NCBI GenBank assembly: GCA_002418725.1
Contig: DIER01000019.1
Coordinates: 2,504-66,503, forward strand
DNA from: Acholeplasmataceae bacterium UBA5769
GTDB lineage: Bacteria > Bacillota_I > Bacilli_A > Acholeplasmatales > Acholeplasmataceae
Reading direction: 5' to 3'
DNA length: 64,000 bases
Shown here: one piece after another, positions 50,858 to 59,451 of the stretch
Layout: every line of letters starts with the position of its first letter
Numbering within the stretch: position 1 is the first letter of the stretch
The notes under the pieces: model-generated
Told to the model about the DNA's origin: nothing
Seen by the model: only the letters and a program-made list of their open reading frames with translations
Databases searched by the model: none
Position numbers and translations under genes: made by a program

Positions 50858-51840
50858 ATCATTACGGAACATTATTCCACGTCTCACTCTATGGAGAATC
50901 CCATGGTGATGCGATTGGCATCATTATTGATGGGATACCTGCAGGGCTAAAGATAGATGTTGAAAAGATTAAAGAAGATTTAATAAAGAGACAACCTCAA
51001 GCCATTGGGACAACACCACGTAAAGAGTTAGATGCATTTAAAATCTTATCTGGTTTTTATCAAGGACATGCAACGGGTACACCGCTTCATCTCATGATTG
51101 AAAACGTTAATAAAAAGTCTGAAGACTATGAACATCTCAAATCACATCCTCGTCCAGGGCATGCAGATTTTGTTGCGGAAAAGAAATATAAAGGATTTCA
51201 AGATCCAAGAGGTGGCGGCCATTTTTCAGGTCGTTTAACTGCAGCGTTGGTTGCTGCAGGCTCTATTGCGAAAATGATCATCCCCTTTAACATCACCTCA
51301 AAACTTGTGCAATTAGGTGAACTTACCGATATGGAAAAGGTGGACTCATATGTTACAGAAATCATGAAACAACAAGACTCTGTGGGTGGGATCATTGAAG
51401 TAAGAGCGACCCAAATGATGGTTGGATTAGGTGAACCTTTCTTTGGAAAACTTGACAGTGAAATCGCGAAAATGATGTTTTCAGTACCAGCGGTAAAAGG
51501 TGTAGAAATAGGTACTGGGTTTCGCGGGATAAACCTAAAAGGAAGTGCTTTTAACGATGTGATGATGGATGAAAAGGGGACGACGAAAACCAATCATAGT
51601 GGTGGTATATCAGGTGGTATTTCAAACGGAAATGATCTCGTTGTCCGCGTGATGATTAAACCAGCATCATCCATTGGGAAGCCTCAAGAAACGTATCATT
51701 TTGAAAAAAACACTGTTGAAACACTAGATATTGGTGGTAGACACGATGTCGCTATCGCCAGAAGAGCAGGTATTGTTTTAGAGAGTATGTTAGCGATTTG
51801 TTTAGCAGATATGTATTTGATCCATAAGGCTTATCAGTAG
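50854..51840 (+). CDS. aroC: Chorismate synthase
   Basis: A 328-residue FMN-dependent enzyme. YGESHGDAIGIIIDGIPAG, RPGHADFVAEKKY, DPRGGGHFSGRLTAALVAAGSIAK, GGISNGNDLVVRV and IKPASSIG are typical. It is some 30-60 residues shorter than common homologues, yet all signature motifs are there. Coupled to aroE by ATGA; the operon terminator includes its stop codon. Confidence 0.94.
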   Translation: MNHYGTLFHVSLYGESHGDAIGIIIDGIPAGLKIDVEKIKEDLIKRQPQAIGTTPRKELDAFKILSGFYQGHATGTPLHLMIENVNKKSEDYEHLKSHPRPGHADFVAEKKYKGFQDPRGGGHFSGRLTAALVAAGSIAKMIIPFNITSKLVQLGELTDMEKVDSYVTEIMKQQDSVGGIIEVRATQMMVGLGEPFFGKLDSEIAKMMFSVPAVKGVEIGTGFRGINLKGSAFNDVMMDEKGTTKTNHSGGISGGISNGNDLVVRVMIKPASSIGKPQETYHFEKNTVETLDIGGRHDVAIARRAGIVLESMLAICLADMYLIHKAYQ

Positions 51841-51854
51841 ATAAGTCTTTTTTT
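51828..51854 (+). terminator. Terminator of the aro operon, overlapping the aroC stop
   Basis: GGCTTATC-AGTA-GATAAGTC followed by seven T. The TAG of aroC is in the loop and stem. Confidence 0.9.
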
Positions 51855-51855
51855 G

Positions 51856-51884
51856 TTTACAAGGATTTAGGATGGGTGTATACT
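51856..51884 (+). promoter_or_regulatory. Promoter of cadC-cadA
   Basis: TTTACA (51856-51861), a 17-base spacer and TATACT (51879-51884). Confidence 0.8.
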
Positions 51885-51893
51885 ATATATGAA

Positions 51894-51915
51894 CATATGA
51901 GCAAACATTCATATG
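51894..51915. promoter_or_regulatory. CadC/SmtB-type metalloregulator operator
   Basis: An imperfect palindrome CATATGAGCAA / ACATTCATATG at the expected transcription start, resembling ArsR/SmtB-family operators (ATATGAAC-type half-sites). Binding would block initiation until metal is bound. Confidence 0.7.
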
Positions 51916-51925
51916 AGGAGGCTTC

Positions 51926-52282
51926 ATGAAGACAGATCGTTGTGAAACGGTGTGCATACACCAAGATAAGATTGAAGTAGTTAAAAAAGATATCTTAAAA
52001 GATCAAAAGTTATTTGAGTTATCTAATCTTTTTAAAGTCATTTCTGATCCGACACGGATTCGTATTTTATACGCGCTTGAAAAACAAGAACTTTGTGTCT
52101 GCGACATCGCAGTGATACTAGATATGACACAGAGTGCCATCTCGCACCAACTTAAAGTCTTAAGATTAAGTCGTCTCGTATTAAGTCGAAAAGAAGGTAA
52201 AACAGTCTTTTACCGACTATCGGATGAACACGTTCAAAAACTTTTTAGACAAGCACTTGATCATATTATGGAGGACAACTGA
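51926..52282 (+). CDS. cadC: ArsR/SmtB-family metal-sensing repressor, CadC-like
   Basis: A 118-residue winged-helix repressor. The metal site is of the CadC type: an N-terminal Cys pair (DRCETVC) plus ELCVCD in the recognition region. The DNA-binding helix is DMTQSAISHQLKVLRL. It should release the operator upon binding Cd, Pb or Zn. GAGGAGG precedes the start; cadA follows after one base. Confidence 0.92.
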   Translation: MKTDRCETVCIHQDKIEVVKKDILKDQKLFELSNLFKVISDPTRIRILYALEKQELCVCDIAVILDMTQSAISHQLKVLRLSRLVLSRKEGKTVFYRLSDEHVQKLFRQALDHIMEDN

Positions 52283-52283
52283 G

Positions 52284-54392
52284 ATGAAAAAAGTCTATCA
52301 AATCAAAGATATTGATTGTGCGAACTGCGCACTTAAAATCGAAAAAGAAATTCAGAAGATGGATGGTGTTGAAGAAGTTAACTTGGATTTTGCCCGTGAA
52401 AAGATTACCATCTTAGGATCGGTCAAACATATTGATGCAAAAATGTTAGAGAAAGTCGCACAATCCGTTGAAAAAGATGTTCATGTTCACGATATGGATG
52501 AAGTGATTGATAAAGAAGAAGTGACCTTATCACCCAAACAATGGTTGATGTATGGTATTGGAGTTGTGCTCGCGGTTGTCGCCTACGTGATAAGAGATGT
52601 TTTGCAAAGTACATTTTTAGATGTTGTTGCGATACCCCTTTATGTGATTAGCTATGTTATCTTTGGACACAGCGTTTTGTTACGAGCTTTTCAAAACATC
52701 AAGAAAGGTAAATTTTTCGACGAACATTTCTTAATGACGATTGCAACGCTCGGTGCGATTGGTATTGGTGAGTTCATTGAAGGGATTGCAGTCATGCTCT
52801 TCTATCGCGTGGGGGAATACCTTCAAGATTTATCTGTTTCGCGTTCAAGAAAGAGCATTAAATCATTGATTCAACTCAAACCAACCATCGCCCATCGACT
52901 TGAACAAGATGGCATCGTTGATATTACTCCAGAGAAGTTAAATGTGGGCGATCTCATCGTGATTAGACCTGGAGAGAAAGTACCTGTTGATGGGATTATC
53001 ACAGAAGGTAGTTCATGGCTTGATACGAGTTCGATTACCGGTGAATCAATGCCTAGAGATGCCTTTGAAGGTAAAGAAGTGATTTCAGGTTCATTAAACA
53101 TCTCGGGGTTGATTACCGTTCAGGTCCAAAAAGCATATCAAGATTCTACGGTTAAAAAAATCATGGATTTTGTGGAAAATAATGCGATGAAAAAAGCGAA
53201 CACAGAAAAATTCATGACCAAGTTTGCATCATATTACACCCCGATTGTTGTCGGATTGGCATTGCTCTTAGCGTTTGTCGTTCCTTTGGTTGTTTCCTTA
53301 TTCCAAGGTGTAAGTTATGGCTCACTTTTAATAACGTATATTGAGCGTGCTTTGATTTTCCTAGTGATCAGTTGTCCCTGTGCACTTGTATTATCTATTC
53401 CACTCTCATTTTTTGCGGGTATTGGATCTGCTTCAAGAAAAGGTATTCTTTTTAAAAGTGGAAGTGATCTTGAAATGATGGCAGCCATCAAGCATGTAGT
53501 CTTTGATAAAACGGGAACACTTAGTCAAGGGAAGTTTAAGCTTGATCAAATTGTCTCAGGTGAACCAGAATTAATCTTAGAATACGCAGCACATGCCGAA
53601 TACCACTCAAACCATCCGATTGCAAAATCCATTTTAGAAGCCTACGGAAAAACACCGAATGACAAGATGGTTTTATCGGTCAGAGAAATTGCGGGTAAAG
53701 GTGTTCGCGCAAATTATAAAGGGATTCATCTTTTCATTGGTAATGAAAGATTAATGGATGAACAAAAGATCAAGTATCTGAAAACCCATCAAATGGGTAC
53801 CATCGTGTATGTCGCTGCTAACGGGGAGTTCATGGGTTATCTTGTGATCAAAGATCAGCTTAAACCCAAAGCAAAGAGAGCGATACAAGGGTTATTAAAA
53901 CAACATTTAAAAGTGACTATGGTTACCGGTGACTATGACTCTGAAGCGAAAGATGCATGTTTTCAACTGGGGATTGAGGATTATGTTGCAAACTGCTTAC
54001 CAGAAGATAAAGTTAATCTCGTAAAAGATTTACAGAAGAAAGAAAAAGTTCTCTTTGTCGGTGATGGTATCAATGATGCACCTGTCTTAACACAAGCCGA
54101 TTTAGGGATGGCGATGGGTGGTATAGGATCAGATGTTGCCATTGAGGCCGCTGATGTTGTCATCATGAACGATGATCCACATCAAGTGCTTGTAGGCTAT
54201 CATCTTGCGAAGAAAACAATGCATATCGTGTTTCAAAATGTGATCATGGCACTTGGTATAAAAGGTATCGTCTTGATTTTAGGTGCGTTAGGTTACGCAA
54301 ATATGTGGCTTGCCATCTTTGCTGATGTCGGTGTTTCCATTTTAGCTGTGATGAATGCGATGCGTATCTTTAAACTTAAAAAGCATAAGTAA
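52284..54392 (+). CDS. cadA: Cd/Zn/Pb-exporting P1B-type ATPase
   Basis: A 702-residue heavy-metal P-type ATPase. An N-terminal HMA domain carries IDCANCALK (CxxC). The transport motif is SCPCALVLS, the phosphorylation site is VFDKTGTLS, and the P1B-type HP is in SNHPIAKS. The hinge is VGDGINDAPVLTQADLGMAMG. The CPC and the partner CadC indicate a Zn/Cd/Pb exporter. ATG 52284 follows GGAGG in the cadC end; the frame stays open further upstream but inside cadC. Confidence 0.94.
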   Translation: MKKVYQIKDIDCANCALKIEKEIQKMDGVEEVNLDFAREKITILGSVKHIDAKMLEKVAQSVEKDVHVHDMDEVIDKEEVTLSPKQWLMYGIGVVLAVVAYVIRDVLQSTFLDVVAIPLYVISYVIFGHSVLLRAFQNIKKGKFFDEHFLMTIATLGAIGIGEFIEGIAVMLFYRVGEYLQDLSVSRSRKSIKSLIQLKPTIAHRLEQDGIVDITPEKLNVGDLIVIRPGEKVPVDGIITEGSSWLDTSSITGESMPRDAFEGKEVISGSLNISGLITVQVQKAYQDSTVKKIMDFVENNAMKKANTEKFMTKFASYYTPIVVGLALLLAFVVPLVVSLFQGVSYGSLLITYIERALIFLVISCPCALVLSIPLSFFAGIGSASRKGILFKSGSDLEMMAAIKHVVFDKTGTLSQGKFKLDQIVSGEPELILEYAAHAEYHSNHPIAKSILEAYGKTPNDKMVLSVREIAGKGVRANYKGIHLFIGNERLMDEQKIKYLKTHQMGTIVYVAANGEFMGYLVIKDQLKPKAKRAIQGLLKQHLKVTMVTGDYDSEAKDACFQLGIEDYVANCLPEDKVNLVKDLQKKEKVLFVGDGINDAPVLTQADLGMAMGGIGSDVAIEAADVVIMNDDPHQVLVGYHLAKKTMHIVFQNVIMALGIKGIVLILGALGYANMWLAIFADVGVSILAVMNAMRIFKLKKHK

Positions 54393-54415
54393 AGGGATGG
54401 ATTCATCCCTTTTTT
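54391..54415 (+). terminator. Terminator of cadCA
   Basis: AAAGGGATG-GATT-CATCCCTTT plus T, starting in the cadA stop codon. Confidence 0.9.
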
Positions 54416-54439
54416 GTATGCCGAAAGATATTCTTCTTG

Positions 54440-54445
54440 TATAAT
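54440..54445 (+). promoter_or_regulatory. -10 element of recG promoter
   Basis: TATAAT 17 bases before the preferred ATG at 54462. It shows that the longer in-frame start at 54414 is not used. Confidence 0.6.
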
Positions 54446-54461
54446 AAAAACAGGTGATTAT

Positions 54462-56426
54462 ATGGACGTCAAACTCGAGCAAATCAAGGGCATTGGACCA
54501 TCAACATTACGTTTATTTAGAAATCATGGCATATGGAATACCTATGACCTTCTTTTGCATACGCCTAAAGGCTATGAAGATTTTTCAATCACCAGTTTAT
54601 CCGATGCTTCACATAAAGATACGTTAACCGTGCTTGGCAAAATCATCAGTGAACCTAAGTTGATTCGTGGTGGTAAAGTCGAACGCATTGTCTTTAAAGC
54701 AGAGGTATTCAAGCAGCATGTTGAGGTTGTTGCTTTTGGGAAAAGTTATTTATTCAAACAGTTGATTCAAGGCGAAACCATTCAGATAAAAGGCATCTAT
54801 GATTTGTATCGTAAACAGATCAATGCATCTTCTTTAGTTAAACCAGAAAAACGTGTTGAAATCAAGCCTACCTATGGTCTAGAAGGTTTATACGATAAGA
54901 CCATCATGAATCTGGTTCAAACCATTAAAGATGAAAAACAAGTGGCAATCTATGAAAATATTCCCAAGACATTGATTGACCGGTATCACTTGCTTGGCCG
55001 AGAAGATGCGCTTTTCAAACTCCATCTGCCCAAAGATATGCTTGAAATCGAACAAGCAAAAAGAAGAATGAAATATGAGGAAGCCTTTTTCCTACAACTC
55101 AAACTCTTGGGTAGTCAACAAAAGAAGCGTGATCGACTCCCCAAAAATTATGACATTCACGCCGTTAAAGATCTCATACAACACATCCCTTATGAGTTAA
55201 CACAAGATCAAAAATCTGCTGTTAACGACATCTTTAGAGACTTTAAACAGCCACATACTTCCTATCGACTTATTCAAGGCGATGTTGGATCTGGAAAAAC
55301 GATTGTAGCAATGTTGGCCAGTTATGCCATCGTCACCGCAAAAGAACAAGTATCTATCATGGCACCCACAGAACTCCTCGCCAATCAACACTATCAGTTT
55401 TTTTCTCGTTATTTAAAAGACACCAAAATCGCTTTATTAACAGGAAAAACAAAAGATAAAGAATCGGTGAAGGAACGTATTTTAAAACACGAATATGATA
55501 TCGTGATTGGCACACACGCCCTCATCGAGTCCGATGTGAAGTTTCATCATTTAGGTTTAGTTATCATTGATGAACAACACAAATTCGGTGTTCAGACCAG
55601 AGATGAATTGATTGAAAAAGCACATGCCAAAGATGTGATTTATTTAACAGCGACACCGATTCCACGAACACTCGCCATGGCTGCCTTTGGTGAATCTCAT
55701 GTGTCACTGATCAAAGAGAAACCCAAAGAACGTAAACCCGTGGAAACCGTCTACTTAACAAAAGATAAAATGAACACGGTTTATGAACAAATGCATCTAG
55801 CGTTAAACAGAAAAGAACATGTCATGGTTATTGTACCGGCTATAGACTCAGAAAAAATAAGTGACAACATTGAAACCGTTTATGAAGAACTCAAAGAACG
55901 TTTCAATGAAACGATTTATGTTTTACATGGCAGAAAAACTGCACTAGAACAAGATGAAGCGATGAACGGATTTGTCATGCAACCAGGCTCCATCTTACTT
56001 GCAACCACGATGGTTGAAGTAGGGATTGATATTCCAACAGCAACCACGATGGCTATCTTCCATGCTGAACGTTTTGGATTGTCACAACTCCATCAATTAA
56101 GAGGTCGCGTTGGACGAGGAGAACGATCAAGTATCTGCTACTTGATTTCTGAAAAAGAGGATCTAGAACGACTCCAAGTTTTATCACAGACAAACGATGG
56201 TTTTATCCTCTCTGAATACGATTTAAAGATGCGAGGTCCTGGTGATTTTCTAGGTGTTGAGCAATCAGGTTACTTCAAATTTAAATATTTAAACATCGTT
56301 GAAGATTACCCTGTTTTGCTCGAAGCACAAAAAAATGTCACAGAATTATTGCAACGAAAAGATTTTTATACCAATCCTCAGTTTAAATATTTGGTGAAGG
56401 TCATCACACCAGCACCGCTCGTGTGA
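54462..56426 (+). CDS. recG: ATP-dependent DNA helicase RecG
   Basis: A 654-residue superfamily 2 helicase that remodels stalled forks and branched DNA. The N-terminal wedge domain (IKGIGPSTLRLFRNHGI) is followed by Walker A LIQGDVGSGKTIVAML, IMAPTELLANQHYQFF, DEQH box IIDEQHKFGVQTRDEL, TATPIPRTLAM and HQLRGRVGRGERSSICYL. The start uses AGGTGAT just upstream. It precedes plsX as in many Bacillota. Confidence 0.95.
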   Translation: MDVKLEQIKGIGPSTLRLFRNHGIWNTYDLLLHTPKGYEDFSITSLSDASHKDTLTVLGKIISEPKLIRGGKVERIVFKAEVFKQHVEVVAFGKSYLFKQLIQGETIQIKGIYDLYRKQINASSLVKPEKRVEIKPTYGLEGLYDKTIMNLVQTIKDEKQVAIYENIPKTLIDRYHLLGREDALFKLHLPKDMLEIEQAKRRMKYEEAFFLQLKLLGSQQKKRDRLPKNYDIHAVKDLIQHIPYELTQDQKSAVNDIFRDFKQPHTSYRLIQGDVGSGKTIVAMLASYAIVTAKEQVSIMAPTELLANQHYQFFSRYLKDTKIALLTGKTKDKESVKERILKHEYDIVIGTHALIESDVKFHHLGLVIIDEQHKFGVQTRDELIEKAHAKDVIYLTATPIPRTLAMAAFGESHVSLIKEKPKERKPVETVYLTKDKMNTVYEQMHLALNRKEHVMVIVPAIDSEKISDNIETVYEELKERFNETIYVLHGRKTALEQDEAMNGFVMQPGSILLATTMVEVGIDIPTATTMAIFHAERFGLSQLHQLRGRVGRGERSSICYLISEKEDLERLQVLSQTNDGFILSEYDLKMRGPGDFLGVEQSGYFKFKYLNIVEDYPVLLEAQKNVTELLQRKDFYTNPQFKYLVKVITPAPLV

Positions 56427-56432
56427 TATAAT
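56424..56432 (+). promoter_or_regulatory. Extended -10 promoter of plsX-rnc-dnaD-nth
   Basis: TGATATAAT overlaps the recG stop codon; the ATG of plsX is 26 bases downstream. Confidence 0.6.
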
Positions 56433-56457
56433 TATAGATACGAAAGTAGGGATACAT

Positions 56458-57465
56458 ATGATTCGATTAGCAATTGATGGTATGGGTGGCGACTACGCAC
56501 CAGAACCGATGGTCAAGGGAACCTTGATGGCATTAGAAAAATTTGATAACATTGAAATCACACTCTTCGGGGATGAAACAAAAATGGCCCCCTATTTAAA
56601 ACAACATCCACGTCTTCATGTGGTACATACCCCACATTATTTACCCATGGGTGAAAAAGATCCGATTCACCAATACCGTACCAACAAGGAACATTCGATG
56701 TTTATGGCGATGCAACATGTTAAAGAAGGAAAAGCAGATGCGATTGTATCCGCTGGACCGACACAAGCACTAGTTGTCGGTGGACATTTTATTATCCGTA
56801 AGATGCCACAAATGAAAAGAGTTGCGATTGCACCAATCATCCCATCGATTGATGGCAAAGGTCGCATCCTTTTAGATAGTGGTGCAAATGTTGATTTTAA
56901 ACCAGAACATTTACTTGATTTTGCCATCTATGCATCCATCATGGCAGGAAAAGTGATGAAGCATAAGGATCCTAAAGTTGCGTTGATCAATATCGGTACC
57001 GAAGATAGTAAAGGTAGAGAATTTGACAAAGAAACATTTGCTTTATTAAAGGCAAGTCCAGACATTAACTTTTATGGCAATATTGAACCCAAAGAGATTT
57101 TAACAACCGATGCGGATGTTCTTTTATCCGACGGTTTTACAGCAAACATCGTCATGAAAACCATGGAAGGTACAGCCAAAGGAATGGGCGCTCTGCTCAA
57201 ACGAGAAATTAAATCCTCCTTTTTTGCAACCATTGGTGCACTGTTCATGCGTGGTGCGTTAAAGCGCTACAAGAAATCATTGGATGCATCTGAAATTGGT
57301 GGTGCTCTCCTCATGGGCTTCCAAAATGTGGTCATTAAGGCACAAGGTGCATCAAAAGAATATGGTTTCTTCAATGGCATTCGCCAAGCTAAAGAAATGG
57401 TTGAAGCCAATGTCATTACATTGGTCAAAGAAACCTTAGAAAAAAAGGAAGAGACGAAAGAATGA
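56458..57465 (+). CDS. plsX: Phosphate acyltransferase PlsX
   Basis: A 335-residue enzyme that makes acyl-phosphate from acyl-ACP (or returns acyl groups to ACP) for phosphatidic acid synthesis. IAIDGMGGDYAPEPMVKG, VSAGPTQALVVGGHFIIRK, IAPIIPSIDGKGRILLDSGAN and VLLSDGFTANIVMKTMEG are conserved. With the two DegV proteins it fits use of exogenous fatty acids. The usual acpP gene between plsX and rnc is missing here. Coupled to rnc by ATGA. Confidence 0.94.
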   Translation: MIRLAIDGMGGDYAPEPMVKGTLMALEKFDNIEITLFGDETKMAPYLKQHPRLHVVHTPHYLPMGEKDPIHQYRTNKEHSMFMAMQHVKEGKADAIVSAGPTQALVVGGHFIIRKMPQMKRVAIAPIIPSIDGKGRILLDSGANVDFKPEHLLDFAIYASIMAGKVMKHKDPKVALINIGTEDSKGREFDKETFALLKASPDINFYGNIEPKEILTTDADVLLSDGFTANIVMKTMEGTAKGMGALLKREIKSSFFATIGALFMRGALKRYKKSLDASEIGGALLMGFQNVVIKAQGASKEYGFFNGIRQAKEMVEANVITLVKETLEKKEETKE

Positions 57466-58136
57466 AAGCATTGTTAACGATGCTTAATCTTCCCTATAAG
57501 GATGAATCACTTTATGAAATAGCGTTGACACATGCATCGTTTGCCAATGAAAATCAAACCGAGAAGAATGAAAAACTTGAGTTTCTTGGTGATTCTGTCA
57601 TTGGAATTTTGATGAGCGATTATCTTTATCGTGAAGATTTAGCAGATGAAGGAACCATGACAAAACGTCGTGCACAAGCTGTTTGTGAAGAAGCGCTTGT
57701 AAAGTATGCCGCAACCATTCGGTTGAAGGAATTTTTAAAGCTGGGTCGCGGTGAGCAAGCTAAAGGTGCAAACGATGCGATGATTGCCGATGCATTTGAG
57801 GCACTTTTTGGTGCCATTTATTTGGATTTGGGATTTAAATGGGCACAAAAAACATTTGAAAAAATCATTGTTCCCAACTTAAATCTTGTATGGAACATTA
57901 AAGACCATAAATCTACACTCCAAGAATATATTCAAGCAGGCGACAAACGTTCTATCAGTTATCACATCACAAAAGAGACCGGTCCTTCACACGACAAAGA
58001 GTTTGAAGCAACCGTCAGATTAGACAATGTGATCACTTTAGGTGTTGGCATTGGGAAAACAAAAAAAGAAGCAGAACAAAATGCAGCTAAAGATGCATTA
58101 AAGAAGGGTAATTATGATCATCAAGAGATTGTTTGA
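57462..58136 (+). CDS. rnc: Ribonuclease III
   Basis: A 224-residue double-strand-specific endoribonuclease. The catalytic signature NEKLEFLGDSVIG and the Glu of ADAFEALFGAIYLD are present, followed by a C-terminal dsRNA-binding domain (STLQEYIQAGDKRSISYHI, then GKTKKEAEQNAAKDAL). It processes rRNA and structured mRNAs. Its end overlaps the next gene by 23 bases. Confidence 0.95.
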   Translation: MKALLTMLNLPYKDESLYEIALTHASFANENQTEKNEKLEFLGDSVIGILMSDYLYREDLADEGTMTKRRAQAVCEEALVKYAATIRLKEFLKLGRGEQAKGANDAMIADAFEALFGAIYLDLGFKWAQKTFEKIIVPNLNLVWNIKDHKSTLQEYIQAGDKRSISYHITKETGPSHDKEFEATVRLDNVITLGVGIGKTKKEAEQNAAKDALKKGNYDHQEIV

Positions 58137-58728
58137 AGAATTTGATCTGTCGATCGAAAGAATTCTCTTAAAAGAATATCGAAGACTCAAATTGACGATG
58201 GCAGAAATGTCTGTACTCATCGCACTTTTTTCAATCTATAAAAAGCGTAAAACCTTTACCATTGCCTCAATCTCGAGAAGAGTTGATTTAAGTCAAGAGG
58301 ATATCGGTAATGCCATAGAGTCTTTAATTAGCAAACATTTTGTTAATGTGAAACTTGAGCAAAAAGAAGGTAAAGAGCGTGAAATCTTTGATTTGGATTT
58401 CGCACTTGAGAAAATTGAGGATTTATATCGTCAAGATGAACTCGATGCATTTCATGAACAACTCGAAAATGACATCGTTGACATCATTCGTTGGTTTGAA
58501 CAAGGCCTTGGAAGACCACTCCTCCCGTATGAACTCGATAACATCAGACGTTGGTTTGAAGAAAAGACGTTTACGCATGAACAAATACTGAGTTGTATTA
58601 AAGATGCAGGTGATCGTGTAAGCGTAAAACTTGTTGAACGGATGCTTCACCAAAATGTACTTAAACCCATTGAAATTGATGCTGATCTTGAAGAAGCTTT
58701 AGATCAGATCTATAAAAACATCAAATGA
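58114..58728 (+). CDS. dnaD: DnaD-like replication initiation protein
   Basis: A 204-residue protein with an N-terminal winged-helix oligomerisation region (MAEMSVLIALFSIY, FTIASISRRVDLSQEDIGNAIESLI) and a C-terminal DnaD/DnaB_2 domain (FEQGLGRPLLPYELDNIRRWFEE). In Bacillus dnaD precedes nth, the same arrangement as here. DnaD helps load the replicative helicase with DnaA. The identification relies on domain pattern and synteny. Confidence 0.8.
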   Translation: MIIKRLFEEFDLSIERILLKEYRRLKLTMAEMSVLIALFSIYKKRKTFTIASISRRVDLSQEDIGNAIESLISKHFVNVKLEQKEGKEREIFDLDFALEKIEDLYRQDELDAFHEQLENDIVDIIRWFEQGLGRPLLPYELDNIRRWFEEKTFTHEQILSCIKDAGDRVSVKLVERMLHQNVLKPIEIDADLEEALDQIYKNIK

Positions 58729-59357
58729 AGCGTGCAGACATCATCTCGAAGACGATGAACGAGATGTTTCCACATGCGAAAGTTGAATTAAACTATGCCA
58801 ATACGTTTGAGTTATTGGTTGCTGTTGTGCTTTCAGCCCAAACAACGGATGTCAGTGTCAATAAAGTAACCCCCGCCTTGTTTCATGCATATCCTACACC
58901 GCAAACGCTAAAAAATGCACCACTTCCCATGATTGAAAATATCATTCGCTCCATTGGGCTTTACCGTAATAAGGCAAAAAACATTAAAGAACTTGCCCGC
59001 GTTATCGATGAAGATTATCAAGGCATCATCCCAAGCGATCGTGCTTCTTTAGAAAGTCTTCCTGGCGTTGGAAGAAAGACGACAAACGTGGTCTTAAGTA
59101 ACGCATTTCATATCCCTGCATTTGCTGTGGATACCCATGTGGCTAGAATCTCTGTTAGACTTGGTTTAGCGAAGAAAGGTGACTCTGTTTTAGATATAGA
59201 AAAGAAACTTATGAAGACTTTTCCTGAAACAGAATGGCTAAGGTTACACCATCAAATGATCTTCTTTGGTAGATATCATTGTTTAGCAAAACAACCCAAG
59301 TGTTATCAATGTCCACTCTTTGATATATGCACGAGTGAAGATAAAATTATACCTTAA
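58725..59357 (+). CDS. nth: Endonuclease III
   Basis: A 210-residue DNA glycosylase/AP lyase for oxidised pyrimidines. The helix-hairpin-helix LESLPGVGRKTTNVVL with the catalytic Lys, the Asp in AFAVDTHVAR, and the [4Fe-4S] cluster C-x6-C-x2-C-x5-C (CLAKQPKCYQCPLFDIC) are complete. Coupled to the DnaD-like gene by ATGA. Confidence 0.96.
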   Translation: MKRADIISKTMNEMFPHAKVELNYANTFELLVAVVLSAQTTDVSVNKVTPALFHAYPTPQTLKNAPLPMIENIIRSIGLYRNKAKNIKELARVIDEDYQGIIPSDRASLESLPGVGRKTTNVVLSNAFHIPAFAVDTHVARISVRLGLAKKGDSVLDIEKKLMKTFPETEWLRLHHQMIFFGRYHCLAKQPKCYQCPLFDICTSEDKIIP

Positions 59358-59373
59358 GGCGAAAGCCTTTTTT
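59356..59373 (+). terminator. Terminator of the plsX-rnc-dnaD-nth operon
   Basis: AAGGC-GAAA-GCCTT plus T, starting within the nth stop codon. The stem is short (five pairs). Confidence 0.75.
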
Positions 59374-59451
59374 CATTTAAGGGTTCTTGATTGCACGGTT
59401 TAAAAAACGTATATTTTGAACTAAAAGACACGTTTCGATCAAGGAGAACAT

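Noticed and set aside
51198..51593. 131-residue minus-strand open frame within aroC
   Set aside because: Lies wholly opposite conserved chorismate synthase motifs; no ribosome-binding site.
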